Positions 17,237 to 26,213 of a stretch of DNA of 64,000 bases are shown here, one piece after another. Position 1 is the first letter of the stretch; every line of letters begins with the position of its first letter. The position numbers and the translations under genes are program-made. Location: assembly GCA_050179685.1 (NCBI GenBank), contig JBFXEW010000019.1, positions 1 to 64,000 of the forward strand, written 5' to 3'. The notes below the pieces were generated by a model, which was not told the DNA's origin, did no database searches, and saw only the letters and a program-made list of their open reading frames with translations. Source of the stretch: GWE2-40-63 sp050179685. Lineage in GTDB: Bacteria; Bacteroidota; Bacteroidia; Bacteroidales; SZUA-534.

Positions 17237-18109
17237 ATGAAAGGAATTATTCTTGCCGGAGGAAGCGGCACCCGCTTGTATCCCATAACCAAAGGAGTTT
17301 CGAAGCAGATGCTCCCCATTTACGATAAACCCATGATTTACTATCCGCTAACCACTTTAATGTTGGCCGGAATAAAAGATATATTAATCATTTCAACTCC
17401 CGAAGATTTGCCCGGATTTAAACGTTTGCTGGGTTCGGGAGCCGATTGGGGTATCAGGCTGGAATATGCCGAACAACCTTCACCCGACGGACTGGCTCAG
17501 GCTTTTATAATTGGCGATTCCTTTATTGGCAACGATGATGCCTGTCTGGTTTTGGGCGATAACATTTTTTATGGTCATGGCCTGCCCGAATTACTGCGGT
17601 CTGCCCGAAAAAATGTAGAGGAAGATAAGCAGGCTACGGTTTTTGGTTATTATGTAAACGACCCCGAACGCTATGGTGTGGCTGAGTTTGATGAAAACGG
17701 AAAAGTTATTTCCATTGAAGAGAAACCCTCAGAACCCCGGTCTAATTATGCGGTGGTAGGTTTATATTTTTATCCAAACAGCGTGGTACAGGTGGCTAAA
17801 AGCATTAAACCCTCAGCACGTGGTGAACTGGAGATTACCACGGTAAATCAGGAATACCTGAAACAGGAGGCCTTAAAAGTTGAATTGATGGGCAGGGGCT
17901 TTGCCTGGCTTGATACCGGAACTCACGAAAGCCTGATTGAAGCCAGCAACTTTATCGAAACCCTGCAAAAACGTACCGGTTTAATGGTAAGCTGTCCCGA
18001 AGAGATTGCCTATAAACGTGGTTTTATAAACAAAGAACAGGTAAAAAAACTAGCTGAACCCTTAAGCAAAAACGCTTATGGTCAGTACCTATTGAAGCTT
18101 TCTAAATAA
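17237..18109 (+). CDS. rfbA: Glucose-1-phosphate thymidylyltransferase
   Basis: A 290-residue RmlA that makes dTDP-glucose from dTTP and Glc-1-P, first step towards dTDP-rhamnose and other deoxysugars. N-terminal MKGIILAGGSGTRLYPITKGVSKQ is the nucleotidyltransferase signature, with YDKPMIYYP and GDNIFYG later. Length and motifs are normal. No rmlB, rmlC or rmlD is in the window, so the later enzymes must be encoded elsewhere or the sugar is different. Confidence 0.95.
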   Translation: MKGIILAGGSGTRLYPITKGVSKQMLPIYDKPMIYYPLTTLMLAGIKDILIISTPEDLPGFKRLLGSGADWGIRLEYAEQPSPDGLAQAFIIGDSFIGNDDACLVLGDNIFYGHGLPELLRSARKNVEEDKQATVFGYYVNDPERYGVAEFDENGKVISIEEKPSEPRSNYAVVGLYFYPNSVVQVAKSIKPSARGELEITTVNQEYLKQEALKVELMGRGFAWLDTGTHESLIEASNFIETLQKRTGLMVSCPEEIAYKRGFINKEQVKKLAEPLSKNAYGQYLLKLSK

Positions 18110-18110
18110 G

Positions 18111-18203
18111 GTCCACTAATTACACTAATTAACACGAAAAACATAAATTTAATTAGTGAAAATTGGTGTAAACCTGCCCGTTCGTTCAGGCGGGTTTGTG
18201 GAC
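18111..18203. repeat. Palindromic decamer-repeat unit with GC-rich insert
   Basis: The unit begins GTCCAC and ends GTGGAC. The left half contains decamers of the type TTCGTGTTAA in inverted orientation, the right half in direct orientation, interrupted by a GC-rich palindrome at 18173-18194. A single-copy leader (ATTCGTGGAC) follows at about 18215-18225. A sister unit occurs at 20783-20896. Confidence 0.75.
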
Positions 18204-18273
18204 TATAATATTGAAATTCGTGGACAAATTATGAAACTATTAGATAAAACTGTTCAAAAAAGCCTTAAATACC

Positions 18274-18281
18274 TATATTTG
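18274..18281 (+). promoter_or_regulatory. -7 box for ugd
   Basis: TATATTTG, an exact TAnnTTTG match, 32 nt upstream of the ugd ATG. No clear -33 box. Confidence 0.5.
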
Positions 18282-18313
18282 CCAACAATTAATTAAGCAC
18301 AACATAAATTTCC

Positions 18314-19708
18314 ATGAAACAGATAAAAAACATTTGCTGCATTGGAGCCGGTTATGTGGGAGGACCTACCATGGCCGTTATAGCTCAAAAGTGTCCCGAA
18401 ATAAAGGTTACGGTGGTCGACATTAACGCCCAACGCATTGCCGATTGGAACGATACCAATCTGGATAAACTTCCCATTTACGAGCCCGGATTAAAAGAAG
18501 TAGTGGCCGAAGCCCGCGGAAGGAACCTCTTTTTTTCGACCGAAGTGGATAAAGCCATCGACGAAGCACAAATGATTTTTATATCGGTAAATACCCCAAC
18601 CAAAACCTACGGTAAAGGTAAAGGTATGGCTGCTGATTTAAAATACATTGAGCTCTGTGCCCGTCAGATTGCCCGGGTGGCCAAAGACGATAAAATTGTC
18701 GTTGAGAAATCCACTTTGCCGGTGCGTACTGCAGAAACGTTGCGAACCATTCTGGATAATACCGGTAATCACGTTAAATTTCAAATTCTATCGAACCCGG
18801 AATTTTTAGCCGAAGGAACGGCCATTCAGGATCTGCATAATGCCGACCGCGTATTAATTGGAGGAGAACAAACCCCCGAAGGGCAAAAGGCTATGCAGGC
18901 TTTGGTCGATGTTTACGCCCATTGGTTACCCAAAGAACGCATCCTGACGACAAATGTTTGGTCCTCAGAGCTTTCAAAGCTTACTGCTAATGCCTTTTTA
19001 GCCCAGCGCGTCTCGTCCATCAACTCTTTATCAGCTTTATGTGAAGCTACCGAAGCCAATGTGGAAGAAGTAGCCCGAGCTATTGGTTCCGACAGCCGCA
19101 TAGGTTCCAAATTCTTAAAAGCCTCTGTAGGTTTTGGTGGTTCCTGTTTTCAAAAAGATATTCTAAACCTGGTTTATATTTGTCGCACCCTGGGTTTGCA
19201 GGAAGTAGCCGATTACTGGGAACAGGTGATACTTATGAACGATTACCAGAAACGCCGCTTTGCCGATAAAATTATTTCCAGTCTTTTTAATACCGTTTCC
19301 GGAAAAAAAATTGCCTTTTTAGGCTGGGCCTTTAAAAAGGATACCAACGATACCCGCGAAACCGCAGCCATGTATGTGGCCGATATACTAATGGAAGACC
19401 GGGCCGAAATAGTAGTGTACGACCCCAAGGTAAAACCCGAGCAAATGTTTGCCGACGTGGATTACCTCAATACCCGCTCCGAAGCTGAAAATAAAGCCTT
19501 GTTGCATCCGGTAAACAACCCTTACGAAGCCTGCAAAGAGGCCCATGCCATAGCCCTGTTAACCGAATGGGATGAATTTAAAGATTACGATTGGCAAAAA
19601 ATATACAATAACATGATGAAACCCGCGTTTGTGTTTGATGGCCGGAATATTTTGGATAAAGAAAAACTGGAGCAAATAGGATTTAGATATTTTGGGGTAG
19701 GGAGATAG
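18314..19708 (+). CDS. ugd: UDP-glucose 6-dehydrogenase
   Basis: A 464-residue enzyme of the longer, eukaryote-like UGDH type, which makes UDP-glucuronate from UDP-glucose. GAGYVGGPTMAVIA binds NAD, VEKSTLPVRTAE and NPEFLAEGTAI follow, and catalytic Cys278 is in VGFGGSCFQKDI. The C-terminal nucleotide domain contains GWAFKKDTNDTRET. The last ~25 codons recur in decayed form twice downstream (20634-20690 and 21196-21299), with a toxin-antitoxin pair in between. Confidence 0.95.
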   Translation: MKQIKNICCIGAGYVGGPTMAVIAQKCPEIKVTVVDINAQRIADWNDTNLDKLPIYEPGLKEVVAEARGRNLFFSTEVDKAIDEAQMIFISVNTPTKTYGKGKGMAADLKYIELCARQIARVAKDDKIVVEKSTLPVRTAETLRTILDNTGNHVKFQILSNPEFLAEGTAIQDLHNADRVLIGGEQTPEGQKAMQALVDVYAHWLPKERILTTNVWSSELSKLTANAFLAQRVSSINSLSALCEATEANVEEVARAIGSDSRIGSKFLKASVGFGGSCFQKDILNLVYICRTLGLQEVADYWEQVILMNDYQKRRFADKIISSLFNTVSGKKIAFLGWAFKKDTNDTRETAAMYVADILMEDRAEIVVYDPKVKPEQMFADVDYLNTRSEAENKALLHPVNNPYEACKEAHAIALLTEWDEFKDYDWQKIYNNMMKPAFVFDGRNILDKEKLEQIGFRYFGVGR

Positions 19709-19837
19709 TTTTATATTGAGAATAGGTGATATAAAGTTTAAAATATAGTCTCATAACCAGCGCTGTTGATAAGCATGGTTTCATGAATATGGCATTTTCT
19801 TATTAGTGATAATTAACTTAGTTGAGCCCTTCGGGGT

Positions 19838-19876
19838 TCGTGTAACCCGCCTGAACTGACGGGCAGGTTCGTGGAT
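19838..19876 (+). repeat. Leader repeat with GC palindrome before the HEPN gene
   Basis: TTCGTGTAA, a GC-rich palindrome (19846-19867) and TTCGTGGAT, ending 14 bp before the ATG at 19890. Confidence 0.7.
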
Positions 19877-19889
19877 AAAAATAGTAAAA

Positions 19890-20291
19890 ATGAATGAGAA
19901 AGAACTACGCTGGAAACAACGCTATGTAAATCTGGATAAAGCGTTTAAACTTTTAGAGCGTACCCTGGCTATTGAACAGCCTTCGGAAGCAGAAAAAGGG
20001 GGCCTGATTCAGTTTTATGAAACCTGCTTCGAATTATCATGGAAAACCCTGAAAGATTATTTGGAAAATGAAGGATTTGAGGTAAAAAGTCCACGCGAAA
20101 CCATTAAGCAAGCCTTTCAGACAGGCATTATTAAGCATGGTGAACTTTGGATGGCTGCTTTGGAAGATCGTAACCTGACTTCACACATTTATGATGAGAA
20201 GCTGATAAATGAAATAGCACAGAAAATCAAGGTTCACTATTTTGCCTTAATAAAAGAGTTACATCATTTTTTTAAAGATAAAAATGAATAA
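19890..20291 (+). CDS. HI0074-family HEPN protein (toxin/substrate-binding partner)
   Basis: A 133-residue helical protein of the HI0074 family, annotated elsewhere as nucleotidyltransferase substrate-binding protein. It carries the HEPN-type R-x4-H motif in LEDRNLTSHIYDE near residue 92 and the family stretches FYETCFELSWKTLKDYLE and SPRETIKQAFQ. HEPN proteins are RNases, and in type VII systems the paired MNT protein blocks them by adding nucleotides. It overlaps the MNT gene by 8 bp. Whether this pair acts as a toxin-antitoxin is inferred from the family. Confidence 0.9.
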   Translation: MNEKELRWKQRYVNLDKAFKLLERTLAIEQPSEAEKGGLIQFYETCFELSWKTLKDYLENEGFEVKSPRETIKQAFQTGIIKHGELWMAALEDRNLTSHIYDEKLINEIAQKIKVHYFALIKELHHFFKDKNE

Positions 20292-20610
20292 TAGCTTTGG
20301 AATAGCAGACAAAAGCTTTAGGCACCTGTTAGAAGCTATAGCTACTTATCCTGAAATAGAAAAAGCGATTATTTTTGGATCTCGTGCCATGGGAAACTAC
20401 AAAAGCGGTTCTGATATTGATCTTGCAATCTTTGGCGAAAGGGTCTGTTTTGAAACCGTGGCCCGTTTACATGGAAAATTGAATGAAGGTTTACCCATCC
20501 CATATTTTATTGATGTGGTAAACTTTAATACCATTGAATTAGAAGGCTTAAAACAGCATATTATAAACCAGGGAAAAGAGATTTATAATCGAAAGAAAAT
20601 GATAAGCTAA
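20284..20610 (+). CDS. MNT-domain nucleotidyltransferase (HI0073-like antitoxin)
   Basis: A 108-residue minimal nucleotidyltransferase. The fold signature is GSRAMG followed nine residues later by GSDIDLAIFG, giving the GS and D-x-D catalytic motifs, and an Asp at DVVNFN completes the triad. Partner of the HEPN gene, which it overlaps. In related pairs the MNT protein adds AMP to the HEPN protein. The pair lies in the sugar locus between ugd and two copies of its decayed 3' end. Confidence 0.9.
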   Translation: MNNSFGIADKSFRHLLEAIATYPEIEKAIIFGSRAMGNYKSGSDIDLAIFGERVCFETVARLHGKLNEGLPIPYFIDVVNFNTIELEGLKQHIINQGKEIYNRKKMIS

Positions 20611-20633
20611 TGTTTTTGCATCCGGTGATCGGA

Positions 20634-20690
20634 TTCGACGAACCTAATATTTTGGATAAACTTGAAATGGAGCAAATAGGGTTTTGGTAA
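20634..20690 (+). pseudogene. Decayed fragment of the ugd 3' end, copy 1
   Basis: Nineteen codons read FDEPNILDKLEMEQIGFW and stop, against FDGRNILDKEKLEQIGFRY at the ugd C-terminus. It begins 24 bp after the MNT gene. Confidence 0.7.
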
Positions 20691-20782
20691 TTTTAAGCTT
20701 TGGATTAGATGAAACTGGACTTACAAATATAAGTAAGAAGCAAATTTAAGGTTTAGTGAATTTTAACTGCTATAAGAGTATA

Positions 20783-20896
20783 GTCCACTAATTTCACTAA
20801 TTAACACTAAATTGTCTTATTAATATTCGTGAAAATTTGTGTAACCCGCTCGACCATCGGGCAGACCCGCCTGACCGGACGGGCAGGTTCGTGGAC
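20783..20896. repeat. Palindromic decamer-repeat unit with double GC-rich insert
   Basis: Bounded by GTCCAC and GTGGAC like the unit at 18111-18203. The left half holds inverted decamers, the right half TTCGTGAAAA- and TTGTGTAA-type decamers plus two GC-rich palindromes in tandem. A decayed reading frame follows 28 bp later. Confidence 0.7.
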
Positions 20897-20923
20897 AGAA
20901 ACATTGAAATGGGGACTAAATTT

Positions 20924-21075
20924 ATGACTGATTTAATTTATAAAGAAGAAGTTTAACAGATAATTAAAGCCACCTAGGGAACAGATCAAGAATAAGGCTT
21001 TGCAATTAAGATTTGTTTTTGGAAATTAACGGGTTTAATAATAGGATCCATTAACCTTCCATACGATAGGTAGGT
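20924..21075 (+). pseudogene. Possible GxxExxY-family remnant
   Basis: After ATG 20924 the frame reads MTDLIYKEEV, stop, QIIKAT, stop. Further on, LRFVF and, in another frame, GLIIGSINLPYDR echo the end of GxxExxY (PD-DExK-like) proteins, which are frequent in Bacteroidota polysaccharide loci. The match is from memory and short, with several stops and shifts. Confidence 0.45.
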
Positions 21076-21087
21076 TTAAACAAAAAA

Positions 21088-21116
21088 TTAGTGTTTATTC
21101 GTGTAAATTCGTGGAC
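21088..21116 (+). repeat. Leader decamer repeat, three units
   Basis: TTAGTGTTTA, TTCGTGTAAA and TTCGTGGAC in tandem, without the GC palindrome. It precedes the ugd 3' fragment rather than an intact start codon. Confidence 0.7.
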
Positions 21117-21195
21117 AAAAACAAAAAAACTAGTAGCTTTGGCACCGTAAGCCTAAAAAATAGTTAAAAGAAATAGTTTTAATTATAAAATAATA

Positions 21196-21299
21196 TAACA
21201 ACCCATGAAATACCGTCGTTTGTGTTTGATGACCGCGACATTCTTGATAAAGCTTATCTGGAGCAAATTGGGTTTCGGTATTTTGGAATTGGAAACTAG
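21196..21299 (+). pseudogene. Decayed fragment of the ugd 3' end, copy 2
   Basis: Reading FVFDDRDILDKAYLEQIG then FRYFGIGN and stop, it matches the last 26 residues of Ugd (FVFDGRNILDKEKLEQIG, FRYFGVGR). It is better preserved than copy 1 and includes a few upstream codons. It ends 26 bp before the second wbpA. Confidence 0.8.
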
Positions 21300-21325
21300 A
21301 GTTTAGAAAATTTTAATTACCCATT

Positions 21326-22615
21326 ATGTATAGTGATATTAAAAACAAAAAATCAAAAATCTCAGTAATCGGGCTGGGTTATGTTGGATTACCCATTGCA
21401 CTGGAATTTGCAAAAAAAGCCTCGGTGATTGGTTTCGATATTAAACCGGAGCGGGTGGAATTGATGAAACTTGGCATCGATCCGAGTAAAGAGCTTGAAG
21501 GTAGCGAATTCAACAATTGTGATATTGAGTTTACTGCCCATGCGGAAGACATAAAAAAAGCACATTTTCATATTGTGGCGGTTCCCACCCCTATTGATGA
21601 GCACAACCAACCCGATTTGGGACCGGTTTTAGCCGCCAGTCGCACCGTAGGTAAGGCCCTGAAAAAAGGCGATTATGTGGTTTATGAATCAACAGTATAT
21701 CCGGGTTGTACCGAAGAGGATTGTGTTCCTATTTTGGAAGAATTATCGGGACTAAAAATGGGCACTGACTTTAAAGTGGGGTTTTCGCCCGAGCGCATCA
21801 ATCCGGGAGATAAAGTACATACCTTAACCACCATCACCAAAGTTGTTTCGGGTAACGATGCCGAGGCTTTGGAAAATATTGCACAGATATATGAGTTGGT
21901 GATTAAAGCAGGAGTTCACCGGGCTCCAACCATTAAAGTTGCCGAAGCAGCAAAAATTATTGAAAACACCCAGCGCGATGTCAACATTGCTTTGATGAAT
22001 GAATTATCGCTCATCTTTAATCGCATGGGAATCAATACATATGATGTGTTGGAAGCAGCCGGTACCAAATGGAATTTCCTGAAATTCTTTCCGGGACTGG
22101 TGGGTGGCCATTGCATTGGAGTCGATCCTTATTACCTGCTTTACAAAGCTAAAGAACTGGGTTATCACGCGAAAATGATTGACTCAGGTCGTTTTGTAAA
22201 CGACAGCATGGGCGGCTATGTAGCCAAGCAGGTGGTAAAAAAAATCATTAAACAGGATAAAAACGTAAAAGATGCGCGGGTATTGATTATGGGCGTTACC
22301 TTTAAGGAAGATGTAGCCGACATCCGCAACTCGAAAGTAGTTGATATTGTCCGCGAATTGCAATCATTTAGCGTAAATGTTGATGCCATCGACCCGCATG
22401 CATCCATCGAAGAAGTTAAAGAGGAGTATGGCTATCAGATGGTTGAACAGCCCTCGGGTGTTTACGATGCGATTATTCTGGCCGTTCAGCATGCCGAATA
22501 TAAAAACTTACAAATGGAATATTTTACTAAATTGATGAATACGAATAGTATATTTGTTGATTTAAAGGGAGTCTATCGAAATAAGATTAAAGAATTTATA
22601 TATTGGAGTTTGTAA
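21326..22615 (+). CDS. wbpA: UDP-N-acetylglucosamine 6-dehydrogenase (WbpA-like), copy 2, chimeric 3' end
   Basis: A 429-residue paralogue of the gene at 14105, with the same NAD motif (GLGYVGLP), STVYPGCTEE and catalytic Cys263. Up to about position 22500 the two genes are highly similar even at DNA level. After AVQHAEY the last ~37 residues differ (KNLQMEYFTKLMNTNSIFVD against RNLDEAWFKSQLSDKGILID) and the DNA turns AT-rich. This marks a recombination joint. It ends 12 bp before the phosphonate genes, so it heads that transcription unit. Confidence 0.93.
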   Translation: MYSDIKNKKSKISVIGLGYVGLPIALEFAKKASVIGFDIKPERVELMKLGIDPSKELEGSEFNNCDIEFTAHAEDIKKAHFHIVAVPTPIDEHNQPDLGPVLAASRTVGKALKKGDYVVYESTVYPGCTEEDCVPILEELSGLKMGTDFKVGFSPERINPGDKVHTLTTITKVVSGNDAEALENIAQIYELVIKAGVHRAPTIKVAEAAKIIENTQRDVNIALMNELSLIFNRMGINTYDVLEAAGTKWNFLKFFPGLVGGHCIGVDPYYLLYKAKELGYHAKMIDSGRFVNDSMGGYVAKQVVKKIIKQDKNVKDARVLIMGVTFKEDVADIRNSKVVDIVRELQSFSVNVDAIDPHASIEEVKEEYGYQMVEQPSGVYDAIILAVQHAEYKNLQMEYFTKLMNTNSIFVDLKGVYRNKIKEFIYWSL

Positions 22616-22627
22616 AAATAAAATACA

Positions 22628-23926
22628 ATGAAAAAAGTTTATATTGGAATGAGTGCGGATATAATTCATCCAGGACATTTAAATATTATTAAAGAAGGAA
22701 CAAAATTGGGAGAAGTTATTGTTGGGTTGCTAACCGATGAAGCTATTGCTAGTTATAAAAGGTTACCCTATCTTGATTTTGAGCAAAGAAGAATTATTGT
22801 TGAAAATATAAAGGGCGTAGCTAAAGTGATAGAACAAAATACTTTAGACTATGTACCAAATTTATTAAAAATAAAACCAGATTTTGTTGTTCATGGAGAT
22901 GATTGGAAGGAAGGAATTCAAAAGGAAACAAGACAAAGAGTTATTAACACCATTCAAAATTGGGGAGGGAAAGTAATCGATATTCCTTATACTAAGGGAA
23001 TATCATCAACAAAATTAAATGAAAAATTAAAATCAATTGGAACTACTCCAGAAATAAGGATGAAAAGACTTCGTCGATTACTTCAGTCTAAACCAATTGT
23101 AAGAATTTTAGAGTCACATAGTGGATTAACCGGATTAATTGCTGAAAATGTAAATGTTGAGATTAATGGAGTAAATTATGAATTTGATGGTATGTGGTCA
23201 AGTAGTTTAACCGATTCAACCTCGAAGGGAAAGCCCGATATAGAAGCTGTTGATATTACAACTCGCTTACATGGATTGAATGATACCTTGGAATGTACAA
23301 CTAAACCTATTATTTATGATGGAGATACCGGTGGAAAGATTGAACATTTTGTGTTTACTGTGAGGACTTTAGAAAGACATGGTATATCTGCTGTTATTAT
23401 AGAAGATAAGACTGGATTGAAAAAGAATTCACTTTTTGGAACAACTGTACCTCAGATGCAAGATTCTGTTGAAGATTTTTCGGCAAAAATTAAGGCAGGT
23501 AAAAACGCTCAAGTAACAGATGACTTCATGATAATTGCAAGAGTTGAAAGTTTTATTTTAGGAAAAACAGTTGCTGATGCAATTCAAAGAGCCTTTGCCT
23601 ATGTTGACGCTGGTGCCGATGGGATTATGATTCATAGTAAAGAAAAAACAGGAAATGATATAAAAGAGTTTTGTACGGAATTTCGCAAAAAGAATAAATC
23701 AACGCCAATTGTAGTTGTTCCTTCAACTTTTAACCATATAACAGAAGAAGAATTTCAAAGATGGGGAGTTAATATCGTAATTTATGCGAATCATATGTTA
23801 AGAGCATCTTATCCTGCAATGGTAGATGTTGCGAAATTAATTTTGTTTAATGGAAGATCATTAGAAACAAATGATAAATGCATGCCAATTAAAGAAATTT
23901 TAGAACTAATACCGGGGACAAAATAA
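22628..23926 (+). CDS. pepM: Cytidylyltransferase-phosphoenolpyruvate mutase fusion
   Basis: A 432-residue two-domain enzyme. Residues 1-140 form a TagD/PntC-like cytidylyltransferase with HPGH at 14-17 and an ISSTKL motif near 132. Residues about 155-432 are PEP mutase, which turns phosphoenolpyruvate into phosphonopyruvate and creates the C-P bond; the signature EDKTGLKKNS starts at E259. Such fusions activate the finished phosphonate as a CMP ester. The stop overlaps the ATG of the decarboxylase by one base. AT-rich, unlike genes before 22 kb. Confidence 0.95.
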   Translation: MKKVYIGMSADIIHPGHLNIIKEGTKLGEVIVGLLTDEAIASYKRLPYLDFEQRRIIVENIKGVAKVIEQNTLDYVPNLLKIKPDFVVHGDDWKEGIQKETRQRVINTIQNWGGKVIDIPYTKGISSTKLNEKLKSIGTTPEIRMKRLRRLLQSKPIVRILESHSGLTGLIAENVNVEINGVNYEFDGMWSSSLTDSTSKGKPDIEAVDITTRLHGLNDTLECTTKPIIYDGDTGGKIEHFVFTVRTLERHGISAVIIEDKTGLKKNSLFGTTVPQMQDSVEDFSAKIKAGKNAQVTDDFMIIARVESFILGKTVADAIQRAFAYVDAGADGIMIHSKEKTGNDIKEFCTEFRKKNKSTPIVVVPSTFNHITEEEFQRWGVNIVIYANHMLRASYPAMVDVAKLILFNGRSLETNDKCMPIKEILELIPGTK

Positions 23927-25053
23927 TGGTAAAAGCGGAAATATTTTTTAACAGTTTAGTTAGTAATCATATTGATTTTTTTAGTGGTGTTCCTGATTCA
24001 TTATTAAAAGATATGTGTGCTTACATAACTGATAATGCTCCCAAAAACAATCATATAATAGCTGCAAATGAAGGAAATGCAGTATCGATAGCTGCTGGAT
24101 ATCATATGGGAACAGGTAAAATACCAATGGTATATATGCAAAACTCAGGAATGGGTAATGCTGTTAATCCATTATTATCATTGGCGGACGAAAAAGTATA
24201 TAACATTCCTATGCTCATAGTTATAGGTTGGCGGGGTGAACCTGGAGTCAAAGATGAACCTCAGCATTTGAAGCAGGGTGAAGTGACTTTACAACTATTG
24301 GATGCAATGCAAATACCTTATAAAATTTTAAGTTTTAATGAGACTGAAGCAGTGAAGCAATTAGAAGAGGTAATCCAAGAAATTGCGCTTAAAGGAAAAC
24401 CTCATTCATTAGTAATTAGGAAAGGAACGTTTGAAAAATACAGTATTAAAGAGGGTGTTAAATCAAATTTTAAAATGTCGCGTGAAACGGCTATAAGATT
24501 GTTGATTGAAGGTTTTTCAGGAAAAGAAATTATAGTATCAACTACAGGAAAAACATCTCGTGAATTATTTGAGATAAGGGAAGCTTTAAAACAACCTCAC
24601 TACTTTGACTTTTTAACGGTAGGTTCTATGGGTCATTCGAGTCAGATTGCCCTTGGAATTGCAATAGCTCAACCTAGTAAGATGGTTGTTTGTATTGATG
24701 GTGATGGGGCTTTAATAATGCATATGGGTGCTTTAGCTATTAATGGAGCTGTTTTACCAAAGAATTACTTGCATATTGTAATAAATAATGGAGCGCATGA
24801 ATCAGTTGGTGGGCAACCAACTGTTGGGTTTAATATTGATATACCAGCAATAGCAAGGGCTAGTGGATATAAAACTGCATTTTCAGTATTTACCGAAGAT
24901 GAATTAAAAGATATATTCAATTCACCTTCAAAGCTTGAATACCCAGCATTAATTGAAATAAATGTAAAGACGGGTTCACGAGTCGATTTAGGACGCCCAA
25001 CTATTTCACCTGTTGAAAATAAGGTTAGTTTTATGAAGAATCTTCAATCATAA
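23926..25053 (+). CDS. ppd: Phosphonopyruvate decarboxylase
   Basis: A 375-residue thiamine-diphosphate enzyme that decarboxylates phosphonopyruvate to phosphonoacetaldehyde and pulls the unfavourable PEP mutase reaction forward. The PYR-domain Glu lies in ANEGNAVSIAAGYH, and the ThDP-binding GDG...NN motif is GDGALIMHMGALA to VINNGAHESVGG. Coupled to pepM by a one-base overlap and followed 11 bp later by the reductase. Confidence 0.96.
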   Translation: MVKAEIFFNSLVSNHIDFFSGVPDSLLKDMCAYITDNAPKNNHIIAANEGNAVSIAAGYHMGTGKIPMVYMQNSGMGNAVNPLLSLADEKVYNIPMLIVIGWRGEPGVKDEPQHLKQGEVTLQLLDAMQIPYKILSFNETEAVKQLEEVIQEIALKGKPHSLVIRKGTFEKYSIKEGVKSNFKMSRETAIRLLIEGFSGKEIIVSTTGKTSRELFEIREALKQPHYFDFLTVGSMGHSSQIALGIAIAQPSKMVVCIDGDGALIMHMGALAINGAVLPKNYLHIVINNGAHESVGGQPTVGFNIDIPAIARASGYKTAFSVFTEDELKDIFNSPSKLEYPALIEINVKTGSRVDLGRPTISPVENKVSFMKNLQS

Positions 25054-25064
25054 TATAGGTACAA

Positions 25065-26207
25065 ATGAATCAGACTGTTTTTCAAGCTGACCAAATTGAA
25101 GATTTAAAAAATGAGATACAGAGATTTGAACCCAAAGATATCTTTGTTGTTAGAGCAAATAAATCTTTTCATTTTTCAGGTGCTGAGAAATTTTTAAACA
25201 AGCTGATTTGCTGCGATAATTATACTTCATTTTATAGTTTTGATCCAAATCCTCAAGTCAAAGATCTAGAAAAAGGACTGGAATTATATAAAAAAAACCA
25301 CTATAAGTTAATAATAGCAATTGGAGGAGGCAGTGTTATTGATATGGCAAAATTAATTAGCCTTTTTGCTCATCAAAATGCTTTCTTTAAAAAGTTAATA
25401 CTTGCTAAATCTAATTTTGTTGAAAAGAAAACACCTTTAATAGCTATACCAACCACTGCTGGGACTGGTGCTGAAGCAACTCATTTTGCAGTATTATATA
25501 TGAATGGTATCAAATATTCAGTTGCACATCCATTAATATTACCAGATTATACTTTTTTATCTCCTGAATTTTTAGTTTCAGTTTCACCATACTTAACTGC
25601 TTGTTCTGGTATTGATGCTTTTAGTCAGGCTATTGAGTCATTTTGGAGTATTAATTCAACTCATGAGTCTAGGGAATTTTCAAAAAAAGCAATCAGAATT
25701 ATATGGGAAAATTTATATAGTGCTGTTAATGAGAAAAATAATGAATCTCGAAGTAAGTTACTGGAAGCTTCATTTTTATCTGGAAGAGCAATAAATATTT
25801 CAAAAACTACAGGACCGCATGCGTTGTCATATGGATTTACAATAAATTATGGACTGCCACATGGTCATGCTGTAGCGTTATTTTTGCCAATTTTTATGCA
25901 ATTAACAATAAATATAAATAGTTATAATTGCAATGATATTAGAGGAGTAAGATGGATAAAGGGAATTATTGGTGAATTGGCGGAATTGTTGGAAACCAAC
26001 GTGGAAAAATTACCAGTAAGAATATTTGATTTTATTATTTCTATTGGTTTAATAATTGATTTTAAGAAGCTAAATATATCTAAACCAATGTTTGATAAGG
26101 CTATTAGTGGATTTAATGAAGAAAGATTAAAGAATAATCCAATTAAAATTAATAGTGATTTTATTGAAAATATTTTTTTCTCGGAATTTAATAGATCAAA
26201 AGATTAA
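25065..26207 (+). CDS. Iron-containing alcohol dehydrogenase, predicted phosphonoacetaldehyde reductase
   Basis: A 380-residue group III alcohol dehydrogenase. AIGGGSVIDMAKL binds NAD(P), PTTAGTGAEATHFAV follows, and metal-binding Asp/His residues are in GIDAFSQAIES, GPHALSYGF and YGLPHGHAVAL. Directly after pepM and ppd it is best explained as the PhpC-like enzyme that reduces phosphonoacetaldehyde to 2-hydroxyethylphosphonate. No aminotransferase for 2-aminoethylphosphonate lies in this group, which favours hydroxyethylphosphonate. Substrate assignment comes from context. Confidence 0.88.
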   Translation: MNQTVFQADQIEDLKNEIQRFEPKDIFVVRANKSFHFSGAEKFLNKLICCDNYTSFYSFDPNPQVKDLEKGLELYKKNHYKLIIAIGGGSVIDMAKLISLFAHQNAFFKKLILAKSNFVEKKTPLIAIPTTAGTGAEATHFAVLYMNGIKYSVAHPLILPDYTFLSPEFLVSVSPYLTACSGIDAFSQAIESFWSINSTHESREFSKKAIRIIWENLYSAVNEKNNESRSKLLEASFLSGRAINISKTTGPHALSYGFTINYGLPHGHAVALFLPIFMQLTININSYNCNDIRGVRWIKGIIGELAELLETNVEKLPVRIFDFIISIGLIIDFKKLNISKPMFDKAISGFNEERLKNNPIKINSDFIENIFFSEFNRSKD

Positions 26208-26213
26208 TAATTT

